From: Arthrobacter livingstonensis
GTDB taxonomy: Bacteria > Actinomycetota > Actinomycetes > Actinomycetales > Micrococcaceae
Direction of reading: 5' to 3'
Assembly: GCF_003219815.1 (NCBI RefSeq)
Contig: NZ_QJVD01000016.1
Coordinates: forward strand, 1 to 64,000
Length of the DNA: 64,000 nucleotides
Shown: in pieces, positions 27,257 to 36,362 of the stretch
Layout: each line of letters begins with the position of its first letter
How positions within the stretch are numbered: the stretch's first letter is position 1
The notes under the pieces: generated by a model
Told to the model about the DNA's origin: nothing
What the model saw: the letters and a program-made list of their open reading frames with translations, nothing else
Database searches by the model: none
Position numbers and translations under genes: made by a program

Positions 27257-27490
27257 TCAGGCAGGTCCCTCGGGCGTCATGGACAGGGTTTCCTTCCACA
27301 GTGACCGCCCCTGAAGGTAGTCCTGCAGCCAGGCGGCGTGTTCGTCGCAGGCGAGCCAGATCTTGCGGCGTTCGGGCGTGTGGATTTTGGGATTGTTCCA
27401 CAGCAGCTGGGTGGTCGCCTTGGACCGGCATCCCTTCCGGGAGCAGATCGCCTCCGCCGGCTCCTGTGCCATCAGGTCCAACAAATTCAC
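27257..27490 (-). CDS. Small conserved Cys/His protein of unknown function
   Basis: 77 residues. CSRKGCRSKATTQLLWNNP followed by WLACDEHAAWLQDYL: two cysteines then C-x2-H, a likely small zinc site. Similar short proteins occur beside surf1 in other actinobacteria, where automated names are unreliable. It overlaps the DUF3099 stop by 4 nt (ATGA) and ends 3 bp before the surf1 ATG, so the three genes are translated as a unit. A link to oxidase assembly is inferred from context only. Confidence 0.8.
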   Translation of the reverse strand: MNLLDLMAQEPAEAICSRKGCRSKATTQLLWNNPKIHTPERRKIWLACDEHAAWLQDYLQGRSLWKETLSMTPEGPA

Positions 27491-27969
27491 TGCTGCTTCT
27501 CCTCGGGAGTGGCGCCGGTGTCACCGTCGCGGGCATTGTCCTGTGAGCCGTCGCCGGCGTCGTCCCGTTCATTGTCGACCAGCTCACCTTCGAGCACCAC
27601 GGGGGAGTCGCCGTCGTCCTCCGCCCGGGGTTCGTCCAGTTCGTACCGGGGTGCCTCGTCAAGCAGGGTGTCGGTCTCCTGCTGGTTCGTGTCCGCACCG
27701 CCATTGGCAATGACCACGGCAATCCAGGGCAGGACCACGGCGCCAACCATGGGCACCAGTTTGAACCAGCCGTCAACGACGAAAATCAAGCCAATGCAGA
27801 CCATGCGGATGCCCATGGCCGTGGCGTACTTGACGACCCTGCCGTGCATCTCCTGGCTGTGCGCCTCGGCGGCGTTGGTGATGGATTGGACCTCGGGGAC
27901 GGCGGCGCTGTGGCGGTACTGATTCCTGCGCGGGGCGCCGGACGACGGCATGGCTGTTTGGTCTTTCAT
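27487..27969 (-). CDS. DUF3099-family membrane protein
   Basis: 160 residues from ATG 27969 (GGAGGG immediately upstream; GTG at 27972 is also possible). Two hydrophobic helices (IRMVCIGLIFVVDGWFKLVP and MVGAVVLPWIAVVIANG) preceded by the typical DUF3099 segment VPEVQSITNAAEAHSQEMHGRVVKYA. The last 70 residues are acidic, low-complexity and likely cytoplasmic. Function unknown. First gene of the surf1 operon, divergent from fabG. Confidence 0.85.
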   Translation of the reverse strand: MKDQTAMPSSGAPRRNQYRHSAAVPEVQSITNAAEAHSQEMHGRVVKYATAMGIRMVCIGLIFVVDGWFKLVPMVGAVVLPWIAVVIANGGADTNQQETDTLLDEAPRYELDEPRAEDDGDSPVVLEGELVDNERDDAGDGSQDNARDGDTGATPEEKQQ

Positions 27970-28039
27970 CACCCTCCAAGGGACGTTCCCATTCTCTCAC
28001 TGCGGGTGTGCACATCCAAAAGCAAGGCTTTGTCCTTAA

Positions 28040-28846
<807 letters not shown>

Positions 28847-28887
28847 GCCCGCACTTCACTTGATCATTGAGAAACGAAGGAATGTTT

Positions 28888-29628
28888 ATGGGAAAGCTTG
28901 ACGGAAAGAGCGTTATTGTCACTGGGTCCTCGCGCGGAGTGGGTGCCGACGTGGCCAAGTTCCTGGCCGCGGAGGGTGCCGCAGTGGTGGTCAACTACCG
29001 CCAGAAGGCCCCGCGCGCCAACAAAGTGGTCGCCCAGATCGTTGAGGCCGGCGGCCGCGCCGTGGCCGTGGGTGCGGACCTGACCACGCAGGCAGGCGTG
29101 CAGGCACTGGTCAGCGCCGCCATGGAGAACTTTGGCTCACTGGACCTGGTGGTGCTCAACGCCTCCGGCGGCATGGAATCCGGCATGGCCGAAAACTACG
29201 CGCTGAAGCTCAACCGCGACGCCCAGGTGAACCTGCTCAATGCCGCACTGCCCGTCATGAAACCCGGCTCGCGTGTGGTGTTCGTCACCAGCCACCAGGC
29301 CCACTTCATTGACACCGTGCCCACCATGGCCGAATACGAGCCCGTTGCCAAGAGCAAGCGCGCCGGCGAAGATGCGCTGCGCGCCCTGATCCCGAACCTG
29401 GCCGCCGAGGACATCTCCCTGGTGGTGGTCTCCGGCGACATGATTGAAGGCACCGTCACGGCCACACTGCTGGACCGTGCCAACCCCGGCGCCATCGAGG
29501 CCCGCCGCGCAGAGGCCGGCCGCCTCTACTCCGTGGCCGAGTTTGCCGCCGAGATCGCCGCGATGGCCACGGCCGACGTTGAGACCGGCCACACCGAGTA
29601 CGTTGGCGGGGCCGACTCCTTCAAGTAG
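28888..29628 (+). CDS. SDR-family oxidoreductase
   Basis: 246 residues from ATG 28888 (GAAGG 7 nt upstream; ATG 28882 also possible). TGSSRGVG cofactor loop, NASGG in place of NNAG, serine in FVTSHQAHF, and Y-E-P-V-A-K as the Tyr-x3-Lys pair. It takes the inhA position after fabG but has the classical glycine-rich loop, so it is not an InhA/FabI-type enoyl reductase by motif. Substrate unknown; a lipid-related role is inferred from the operon. Confidence 0.85.
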   Translation: MGKLDGKSVIVTGSSRGVGADVAKFLAAEGAAVVVNYRQKAPRANKVVAQIVEAGGRAVAVGADLTTQAGVQALVSAAMENFGSLDLVVLNASGGMESGMAENYALKLNRDAQVNLLNAALPVMKPGSRVVFVTSHQAHFIDTVPTMAEYEPVAKSKRAGEDALRALIPNLAAEDISLVVVSGDMIEGTVTATLLDRANPGAIEARRAEAGRLYSVAEFAAEIAAMATADVETGHTEYVGGADSFK

Positions 29629-30020
29629 CCGCGAGCCGCTGTGGACCGTCATTTTTCCGTCCGGCCTTCCGGTCCTCGGCCGCGATCGGCCTCCGGGCCT
29701 CCCTGACGCCGGACTACAAAAAATGCCGGCTCCGCCGCCCCGACACCCGAATGGCGGCGCATCCGGTGTTTCCGTGGCCAGCGTAAATGAGACTGTAAGG
29801 CGCCACGCGCTCCCACAGCGCAAGGTCGGGGACGGTTCTCTCGGCGCCAGCCTTGAATCCTGAATCTTGAATGAGGACGTTTGCCCCGTCCGCACATCAG
29901 CATCAGGAATGGCCACTTGTCGCCGACCGCGAGAGTGCAACCACAGCGGCTTCCGGGGTGCCAGCCGTTGGAGCTGGTGTTAGGCGTTGGACCGGTAGTT
30001 ACAACGTCCTTCTGGAAACG

Positions 30021-30063
30021 AACACCAGCCCAAACGAATCTGTCGCGGCTAACACCAGCCCAA
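30021..30063 (+). repeat. Direct repeat AACACCAGCCCAA, two copies
   Basis: Copies at 30021-30033 and 30051-30063, exactly 30 bp apart. An inverted relative, GCTGGTGTTAG, lies at 29973-29983 and pairs perfectly over 11 bp with CTAACACCAGC at 30049-30059, so a 65-nt loop structure is possible. Confidence 0.7.
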
Positions 30064-30229
30064 CTGAAGCACCGGATGCCTGGTGGCCGGCCCCCACCCA
30101 GTACCGGACCCGGACCCGGTTGGAGGCTTTCCATGTGTCTGAGGTGATGTGAGCGTTTTGCTTGGCCGCGGTTGGCGGGCTCGTCGCGTGGTGGGTGTGC
30201 CCTGATGTCCTTAAGGTGTGGGGCAGGGC

Positions 30230-30325
30230 GTTGTGGTCATTTGCTGCCGTTGCGGATTTTCGTGGTGGTTGCGGGGGTGGTTACTACCATTCGCGCACGG
30301 TGCACCGGGGGCGAATGACCACAAC
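30230..30325. repeat. 12-bp inverted repeat enclosing a second, competing hairpin
   Basis: GTTGTGGTCATT (30230-30241) and AATGACCACAAC (30314-30325) are perfect complements. The right arm can instead pair through GCGAATG with CATTCGC near 30288-30294, giving two mutually exclusive folds, an arrangement seen in attenuators. The sequences flanking both arms are also related (GGTGTGGGG versus GGTGCGGGG inverted). Confidence 0.6.
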
Positions 30326-30454
30326 TAACCCCGCACCCAAAAAGTACGCCGCCTGATTGTTTCCCGGTCCGGCTCCGGCGCCAAAGGGCGGAGTGGAACC
30401 ATGCCCGACCCGCGGCAACACGGCAGCGACATATACAGCCGCTTATCTCAAAGA

Positions 30455-30489
30455 GTCAGTGACCCGCTCATTTCCAAGGGTCAGTGACC
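30455..30489. repeat. 10-bp direct repeat overlapping the serB stop
   Basis: GTCAGTGACC at 30455-30464 and 30480-30489. The second copy contains the serB stop codon, so the last codons of serB are partly duplicated 25 bp downstream of the gene. Confidence 0.6.
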
Positions 30490-31386
30490 GGGAATGCCGG
30501 CCAGCGCCAGCGCCACATCAAGGTTCGGCAGGTTGATCTGGGCATCCGACACTGCCCGCACGGCGGGCTTGGCGTTGAAGGCCACGCCAAGGGCCGCGGC
30601 GGCCATCATGTCGAGGTCATTGGCGCCGTCGCCGATCGCCATGGTGGCGCACTGGCTGATTCCGGCCGCTGCGCTCCATGCACGCAGCGAAGCAGCCTTG
30701 GCTGCGCGGTCAACCACGGCCCCGGACACCTTGCCGGTGAGCCGGCCGTCGATGATCTCAAGGTCGTTGGCCAGCGCAAAGTCGAGCCCGAGCCGGTCGG
30801 CCAGGGGAGTGAGGATCTGGGAAAATCCGCCGGAAACCGCGGCAACCGTATGTCCGGCCGCCTTGGCCTGCGCCACCAGGCGTCCGGCGCCGACGGACAG
30901 CCTGATCTTTGCGCCCACCTCGGCCAGCACGCTTTCGGGCAGCCCGGCCAGCGTCGCAACGCGGTGGTGCAGGCTTTCGGCAAAGTCCAGTTCTCCCCGC
31001 ATGGCCGCAGCTGTCACCTTCGCCACCTCGGCCTCCGTGCCGGCATGGGCGGCCAGCAGCTCAATGACCTCCTGCTGGATCAGAGTGGAGTCGACATCCA
31101 TGATGATGAACTTGCGTGCCGCGTTGCGCAGCGTGTCGGGCACGACGGCGGTGTCCACGTTCTCCATGGGCGCGGCGGCGAGTGCGGCACGCAGGCGGGA
31201 GACGGCGTCGTCCATGTCATTTTCGCTTGCGGCCAGGGCAAAGGTGGCGCATTCAAAGCCCGGGTGGCCTTCGTCGGCTTCTGCGGTGATCGCGAACCCG
31301 CCGGCCACCAGCACGGAGCGGATGTGGCGGAGAATTTGCGGGGGGAGTGTCGGGCCGTAGCTGACCGCGGTGAAGGTGGAGGGCAT
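30481..31386 (-). CDS. serB: Phosphoserine phosphatase
   Basis: 301 residues. HAD-superfamily SerB: motif I MDVDSTLIQQEVIELLA, motif II VAAVSGGFSQI, motif III region around VDRAAKAASLR, and motif IV IGDGANDLDMM. Residues 1-80 form a short N-terminal domain, shorter than the two ACT-like domains of mycobacterial SerB2. It removes phosphate from O-phosphoserine in the last step of serine synthesis. Divergent from the ABC ATPase gene; the starts are 98 bp apart. Confidence 0.93.
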   Translation of the reverse strand: MPSTFTAVSYGPTLPPQILRHIRSVLVAGGFAITAEADEGHPGFECATFALAASENDMDDAVSRLRAALAAAPMENVDTAVVPDTLRNAARKFIIMDVDSTLIQQEVIELLAAHAGTEAEVAKVTAAAMRGELDFAESLHHRVATLAGLPESVLAEVGAKIRLSVGAGRLVAQAKAAGHTVAAVSGGFSQILTPLADRLGLDFALANDLEIIDGRLTGKVSGAVVDRAAKAASLRAWSAAAGISQCATMAIGDGANDLDMMAAAALGVAFNAKPAVRAVSDAQINLPNLDVALALAGIPGH

Positions 31387-31483
31387 GAGCCGATTCTATC
31401 GAAACGGCTCCACCACGTTGTGCATGTGTGGCGGGACCGCACAGTTCGCGTTGCCAGCCCCGAGTGTCATAGGCTCATGGCTT

Positions 31484-32269
31484 ATGAGCGAAGTTTTGGG
31501 TTTGGCCGGTGTCAGCGTGGTCCGCGGCACCAAGACGCTGTTGGATTCCATCGATTGGCGTGTGGCCGACGGCGAACGCTGGGTGGTCCTGGGCCCCAAC
31601 GGTGCCGGTAAGAGCACGCTGCTGCAGATTGCCGGGGCGCGCATGCACCCCACCCGCGGAGTGGTGGGCATCTTGGACGAGGTGCTCGGCGCCGTCGACG
31701 TTTTTGAACTGCGACCGCGGATCGGGCTGGCCTCTGCCTCACTGGCCAGCCAGATCCCGGAACATGAAAAGGTCCTCAACGTGGTGGTCACCGCCTCCTA
31801 CGGCGTCACGGGGCGTTGGCGAGAGACTTATGAGCGTGACGACGAACGCCGCGCCTTCCGCCTGCTGGAGGACTGGGGCATGTCCACGTTCCTGAACCGT
31901 CCGTTCGCCTCACTGAGCGAAGGGGAGCGCAAGCGCGTGCAGATCGCCCGTGCACTTATGAGCGATCCGGAACTGCTACTCCTGGACGAGCCCGGCGCCG
32001 GGCTGGACCTGGCCGGACGCGAGGACCTGGTCCGCCGGTTGAGCGAACTGGCCGCGGATCCCCTGGCGCCGTGCACCGTGCTGGTTACCCACCACCTCGA
32101 GGAAGTCCCGCCGGGCTTCACGCACGCCCTGCTTTTGCGCGACGGCGGTGTTGTGGCGCAGGGCCCCATCGACGCGGTGCTGACCGAGGAACACCTCAGC
32201 GCCACCTTTGGCCTGCCGCTCTCGGTGACCAACAACGGCGGCCGCTACGCGGCAACGGCCCGCCACTAG
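31484..32269 (+). CDS. Stand-alone ABC transporter ATP-binding protein
   Basis: 261 residues from ATG 31484. Motifs: Walker A GPNGAGKST, signature LSEGERKRVQ (Glu instead of the second Gly, as in the ModF/iron-complex-like group), Walker B LLLDEPGAGLDL, switch VTHHLEE. No permease gene is nearby, so its partner or function is unknown. A possible -10 TAGGCT (31470-31475) ends 8 nt before the ATG, so the message may be nearly leaderless. Confidence 0.85.
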   Translation: MSEVLGLAGVSVVRGTKTLLDSIDWRVADGERWVVLGPNGAGKSTLLQIAGARMHPTRGVVGILDEVLGAVDVFELRPRIGLASASLASQIPEHEKVLNVVVTASYGVTGRWRETYERDDERRAFRLLEDWGMSTFLNRPFASLSEGERKRVQIARALMSDPELLLLDEPGAGLDLAGREDLVRRLSELAADPLAPCTVLVTHHLEEVPPGFTHALLLRDGGVVAQGPIDAVLTEEHLSATFGLPLSVTNNGGRYAATARH

Positions 32270-32351
32270 CGGTGCCTTCACTAGCGGTGCATCCTCTCGC
32301 CGTGTGTCCACGGTCAAAATCCTTGCGGGCAGTGCCGTGGACGGGCCGCTC

Positions 32352-33170
32352 ATGATTATCCACCTGGACGATCCGGGAGATCCGCGCGTCAGCGACTACA
32401 CCTCCCTGACCGATGTCCAGCTGCGCAAAGTGCGCGAACCAGCTGAAGGCATGTACATCGCCGAGAGCTCAAGGGTGCTGCGCCGTGCCCTGGACGCAGG
32501 GCACCAGCCGCGCTCCTTTTTCATGACCGAAAAATGGCTGCCGGAGCTCTCGGACGTCCTCGGCGCGCACCCGGACGTCCCCGTGTTCGTGGGCACGGCC
32601 CGCATGCTCGAGGACATCACCGGATTCCACCTGCACCGCGGGGCCATGGCCGCCATGCACCGGCCCACACCCCGTGACATTGCCGGAATGCTGGCCGGGG
32701 CCCGCCGCGTGGCCGTCCTGGAGGACATTGTCGACCACACAAACATTGGTGCCATCTTCCGTTCCGCCGCCGCACTGGGCGTGGATGCCGTGCTGGTGAG
32801 CCCCCGCTGCGGCGACCCGCTGTACCGCCGCAGCATCCGCGTCAGCATGGGCACCGTCTTCCAGGTTCCCTGGGCGCGGCTGCCCGCATGGCCCGGGGGG
32901 ATGTCCATGCTGCGTTCGGCCGGATTTACGACGGCGGCCCTGGCGCTGAAGCACGACTCGCTGACCATCCAGGAACTCGCCGCCCGCCACGACGAAAAAC
33001 TGGCCCTGATCCTGGGCACCGAGGGCGACGGACTCAGCGCAGGGACACTGGCAGACGCCGACCACGCCGTCATGATCCCCATGCATGCCGGCGTCGACTC
33101 ACTTAATGTCGCCGCCGCCAGCTCCGTGGCCTTCTTCGCCACCCAGCCCGCGCCCGGCGTGCCGGCGTAG
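32352..33170 (+). CDS. TrmH/SpoU-family RNA 2'-O-methyltransferase
   Basis: 272 residues from ATG 32352; GTG at 32304 in frame is the alternative. SPOUT-fold motifs: motif 1 LEDIVDHTNIGAIFRSAAALG, motif 2 ALILGTEGDGLS and motif 3 VMIPMHAGVDSLNVAAASSVAFF. The N-terminal 100 residues are the substrate-binding region. It methylates a ribose 2'-hydroxyl on rRNA or tRNA; the exact site is not readable from motifs. A peroxiredoxin gene begins 9 bp downstream. Confidence 0.9.
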   Translation: MIIHLDDPGDPRVSDYTSLTDVQLRKVREPAEGMYIAESSRVLRRALDAGHQPRSFFMTEKWLPELSDVLGAHPDVPVFVGTARMLEDITGFHLHRGAMAAMHRPTPRDIAGMLAGARRVAVLEDIVDHTNIGAIFRSAAALGVDAVLVSPRCGDPLYRRSIRVSMGTVFQVPWARLPAWPGGMSMLRSAGFTTAALALKHDSLTIQELAARHDEKLALILGTEGDGLSAGTLADADHAVMIPMHAGVDSLNVAAASSVAFFATQPAPGVPA

Positions 33171-33179
33171 GATGGCACC

Positions 33180-33638
33180 ATGAAAATTGGTGACGTTGTT
33201 TCGGACTTTGAACTGCCGGACCAGCACGGAAATGCGCGGAAACTCTCCGTGCTGGCGGCCAACGGCCCACTGGTGATCTTCTTTTACCCGTTGGCGGGCA
33301 GCGGCGGCTGCACCAAGGAGGCCTGCCACTTCCGCGATCTGGAGAAGGAATTTGCCGCCGCGGGTGCCTCGATTGTGGGCATCAGCACCGATGCGCCGGC
33401 CAAACAGCTTGCCTTCGCCACGGAAAACCACTTCAGCTACCCGCTGCTGAGCGACCCCAATGGCGAGGTGGCGGAGCAGTTTGGGGTCAGGCGGCACCTG
33501 TTGGCCAGGACGCTGCCCACCAAACGCTCCACGTTTATTGTTGACCCGTCGCGGACCGTGCGCTTTCAGGTCTCCAGCGAGACCAACATGGACGTGCACG
33601 CCAACGACGCCCTCGCCGCGCTGGCCTCGCTGGCCTGA
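33180..33638 (+). CDS. Peroxiredoxin, Bcp/PrxQ type
   Basis: 152 residues. Thioredoxin fold with the peroxidatic cysteine in FFYPLAGSGGCTKEACHFRD; a second cysteine five residues later is placed as in two-Cys PrxQ enzymes. The usual Pro-x3-Thr-x2-Cys is Pro-x3-Ser-x2-Cys here, a mild change. It reduces hydroperoxides with electrons from thioredoxin. Follows the SpoU gene by 9 bp and is probably co-transcribed with it. Confidence 0.9.
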   Translation: MKIGDVVSDFELPDQHGNARKLSVLAANGPLVIFFYPLAGSGGCTKEACHFRDLEKEFAAAGASIVGISTDAPAKQLAFATENHFSYPLLSDPNGEVAEQFGVRRHLLARTLPTKRSTFIVDPSRTVRFQVSSETNMDVHANDALAALASLA

Positions 33639-33764
33639 CTCCGCCGTCCGGTGCGCCCGGCTTGGCGAAAAGGGGCCGGAACCGGTAAAGTTCGTAGCTG
33701 GCCCGTGTGGCCATAACATTCATCAGTCTGGCAAAAACCAGGCGATCACATTTAGAGGTAACCC

Positions 33765-34019
33765 GTGAAGCAGAACACCCACCCCAAGTACGAAGCCATC
33801 GTCTTCAACGACCTGGCCTCGGGCACCAAGTTTCTGACGCGCTCCACCGCGACGTCAAGCAAGACCATTGAGTGGGAAGACGGCAACACCTACCCGGTCA
33901 TCGATGTGGAAATCTCCTCCGAGTCGCACCCGTTCTACACGGGCAAGCAGCGCATCATGGACAGCGCCGGCCGTGTGGAGCGCTTCAACGCCCGCTTCGC
34001 AGGCTTCGGCAAGAAGTAA
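33765..34019 (+). CDS. rpmE2: 50S ribosomal protein L31 type B
   Basis: 84 residues from GTG 33765 (AGAGG 5 nt upstream). Begins [20 protein letters not shown], characteristic of the type-B form, and lacks the zinc-binding cysteines of type A. Such copies often replace the zinc form when zinc is scarce under Zur, but no Zur-like box is seen upstream. Two small hairpins lie in the leader (33699-33713 and 33728-33741). A strong terminator follows. Confidence 0.95.
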   Translation: MKQNTHPKYEAIVFNDLASGTKFLTRSTATSSKTIEWEDGNTYPVIDVEISSESHPFYTGKQRIMDSAGRVERFNARFAGFGKK

Positions 34020-34045
34020 GTCTGCTTCACACCGGCATTGCCGAC

Positions 34046-34085
34046 GTCGGGCCCGCACCATTTGGTGCGGGCCCGACCTGTTTTT
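34046..34085 (+). terminator. rpmE2: Terminator of rpmE2
   Basis: Perfect 14-bp stem GTCGGGCCCGCACC (34046-34059), four-base loop ATTT, complement 34064-34077, then CTG and TTTTT (34081-34085). A textbook intrinsic terminator. Confidence 0.93.
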
Positions 34086-34142
34086 CCGCCTCTTTTGGGG
34101 CAGCTTTTGCGCCACCGCGCCATTACTTGGGAAACTAGGGGC

Positions 34143-35204
34143 ATGGCATCCCAACTGCATGGCGAATACAAGGTCCACGGCGGCAAACTGGTGGTGGTGG
34201 ACCTGGAGGTGGCTGAAGCGAAACTGTCCAACGTCTCCGTCAGCGGAGACTTCTTCCTGGAGCCCGACGAGGCACTCGATGACATCAACAGTGCGTTGAC
34301 GGGCCTCGCCGCCGACCTTCCTGCCAGGGCGCTGGCCGACGCCATCAACGCGGCTTTGCCCGACGGCGTCGTCCTCTTTGGCTTTTCCGCGCAGGCCGTG
34401 GCCGTTGCCGTGCGGCGTGCCCTGGCCAAAGCCACCAGCTGGCTGGACCAAGAGTGGGACATCATCGCCCCCACCGTTCTGCCCACGGCCGTCAACGTGG
34501 CCCTGGACGAGGTGCTGGCGGAGGAAGTTGGTGCCGGACGGCGCAACCCCACGCTGCGATTTTGGGACTGGAACGAGCCCTCCGTGGTGATAGGCAGCTT
34601 CCAGTCGGTGCGCAATGAACTGAACCCTGCCGGCGTCGCACGGCACGGCATCAACGTGGTCCGGCGGATCAGCGGTGGCGGGGCCATGTTCATGGAGGCC
34701 GGCAATTGCATCACCTACTCGCTGTACCTCCCGCAAAGCCTCGTGGACGGGCTCACCTTTGAGGACTCGTACAAGTTCCTGGACGCCTGGGTCATGTCAG
34801 CCCTGGAATCCATCGGCGTGCAGGCGTTTTACGTGCCGCTGAACGACATCGCCACCGACCAGGGCAAGATTGGCGGGGCAGCACAAAAGCGCTTCGGCAA
34901 CGGCAGCATGCTCCACCACGTCACCATGAGCTATGACATTGATGCCGACAAGATGGTCGAGGTCCTGCGCATCGGGCAGGAAAAGCTCTCAGACAAGGGC
35001 ACCCGGTCGGCAAAGAAGCGGGTTGACCCGTTGCGGCGCCAGACCGGCCTGACGCGTGCGGAAATCCTGGCGCGCATGATGGAGACGTTCACGGCACGCT
35101 ACAACGCCTCGCCGGCGCAGCTCACGGAGCAGGAGCTGGACGAGGCCGCCCGGCGCGTGGAAAGCAAGTTCGGCACGTCCGCCTGGCTGAACCGAATCCC
35201 GTGA
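34143..35204 (+). CDS. Lipoate-protein ligase with accessory domain at the N-terminus
   Basis: 353 residues from ATG 34143. Residues 1-95 (EYKVHGGKLVVVDLEV, VSVSGDFFLEPDEALDDIN) resemble the small LplA accessory domain that normally follows the catalytic domain or is a separate LplB protein. Residues about 105-350 are the BPL/LPL catalytic domain with RRISGGGAMFMEAGN (174-188) and the lipoyl-adenylate lysine K242 in KIGGAAQKRFGNGSMLHH. It attaches free lipoate to E2/GcvH proteins. The order is thus the reverse of E. coli LplA. The next gene overlaps by 4 nt. Confidence 0.85.
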   Translation: MASQLHGEYKVHGGKLVVVDLEVAEAKLSNVSVSGDFFLEPDEALDDINSALTGLAADLPARALADAINAALPDGVVLFGFSAQAVAVAVRRALAKATSWLDQEWDIIAPTVLPTAVNVALDEVLAEEVGAGRRNPTLRFWDWNEPSVVIGSFQSVRNELNPAGVARHGINVVRRISGGGAMFMEAGNCITYSLYLPQSLVDGLTFEDSYKFLDAWVMSALESIGVQAFYVPLNDIATDQGKIGGAAQKRFGNGSMLHHVTMSYDIDADKMVEVLRIGQEKLSDKGTRSAKKRVDPLRRQTGLTRAEILARMMETFTARYNASPAQLTEQELDEAARRVESKFGTSAWLNRIP

Positions 35205-36286
35205 GCGGCGCAGGGCCCGGCACTGCCGCAGGTACCGGCCCGCAGTCGTTCCTGCGACGCTGGTGGCGCCACCAGCCGCCGGCAGCCTTTGCGTTCGTCA
35301 TGGCCACGGGCATCGTCTCGGCCGCGCTGGCGGATGCCGGCGCCGCTGGGGCCGGGCTGGTGCTCCTGTGGCTGGCCGCCGCCGGACTGGTGGTGCTGAC
35401 CATTGGGTTGGTGGGCCGGCTGGCCACCGGCCGCGGTGCCGCCGTGGCCGACTTCCGCAACCCCCACGCCGGCTTTGGCTACCTGACCATGGTGGCCGCC
35501 ATGAACGTTGTCGGTGCGGGCTTTCACCCGACGCATCCGGCCGTCACGTGGACGCTGGCCATCATCAGCCTTCCACTCTGGCTTTTCCTGGCCTATGGCA
35601 TTCCGCTGTCCATGATGCTGCGCACGGAAATGGGGGAAAGCGTCCAGCCGCGCCTGCTGCCGGTGGACGGCACCTGGTTCCTCTGGGTGGTCTCCACGCA
35701 GTCGCTGTCCGTGGCCGCCGCCACCCTGGCTGGCGGTGACACGTCCATCCGGCTGCTCAGCGACGCAGCCGTTGCCTTCTGGGGCATCGGCATCCTGCTC
35801 TATCTGACGCTGACCACCATGGTGATCCTCCGGTTGCTTACCGGCGGCGAGAACCGCGGCGGGATCGTGCCGGCGAACTGGATCTTCATGGGTGCCACGG
35901 CCATCACCGTCCTGGCCGGGTCCATGATCCTGAACCTGCCGGCGGGCGTGCCCGTGCTGGAGCTGGCGGCGCCCACAGTGGGCGGCCTCAGCTACCTGCT
36001 GTGGGCGTTCGGCCTGTGGTGGGTGCCACTGCTGGTGGCGTTCGGCATCTGGCGGCACATCATCCGGCGCGACCCGCTGAAGTACTCCACCGCCCTCTGG
36101 TCTATCGTGTTTCCGCTGGGCATGTTCTCCGTTGCCACGTACCGCTTCGGGCACGAGAACGGCATGCCGCTGGTGGCTCTCGTCGGCCAGTGGGCGAACT
36201 GGATTGCTGTGGGAGCGTGGCTCCTGGTTGCCGCCGGCATGGTTGCCGTGGCCATGGCTTCACTCCGCCGCCCGGCAGGTGGCTAA
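35201..36286 (+). CDS. TDT-family transporter (TehA/SLAC1-like)
   Basis: 361 residues from GTG 35201, overlapping the ligase stop (GTGA). About ten membrane helices with the family start QPPAAFAFVMATGIVS and an inner segment MGATAITVLAGSMI. TDT members export C4-dicarboxylates, sulfite or anions; the substrate cannot be read. Convergent with pepN. Confidence 0.85.
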   Translation: MSGAGPGTAAGTGPQSFLRRWWRHQPPAAFAFVMATGIVSAALADAGAAGAGLVLLWLAAAGLVVLTIGLVGRLATGRGAAVADFRNPHAGFGYLTMVAAMNVVGAGFHPTHPAVTWTLAIISLPLWLFLAYGIPLSMMLRTEMGESVQPRLLPVDGTWFLWVVSTQSLSVAAATLAGGDTSIRLLSDAAVAFWGIGILLYLTLTTMVILRLLTGGENRGGIVPANWIFMGATAITVLAGSMILNLPAGVPVLELAAPTVGGLSYLLWAFGLWWVPLLVAFGIWRHIIRRDPLKYSTALWSIVFPLGMFSVATYRFGHENGMPLVALVGQWANWIAVGAWLLVAAGMVAVAMASLRRPAGG

Positions 36287-36362
36287 GAATCGAAAAGCCG
36301 GCCTGAAAAGGCCTTTGCAATACCCATTCAGGGCAGTGTCCGACCCACAGCCCTTCCGGTGG

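Larger units (their letters stand above)
29629..30480. other. 852-bp gene-free stretch between SDR and serB
   Basis: Short open frames exist on both strands (the longest is 161 codons, minus, 29649-30134) but none has a ribosome site or protein-like composition. The DNA instead holds repeats: GCTGGTGTTAG at 29973 with its inverted copy at 30049, a 30-bp-spaced direct repeat, a 12-bp inverted repeat spanning 30230-30325, and a direct repeat at the serB end. No intrinsic terminator for the SDR gene was found. It could encode a structured RNA or be a remnant of inserted DNA. Confidence 0.55.

Noticed and set aside
28888-29628. Calling the second SDR inhA/fabI from its position after fabG
   Set aside because: It has the classical TGxxxGxG loop and Tyr-x3-Lys pair, not the enoyl-reductase arrangement.
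29649-30134. 161-codon minus-strand frame in the gene-free island
   Set aside because: No ribosome site, Arg/Gly/Pro-rich composition typical of noncoding GC-rich DNA, and it overlaps the repeats.
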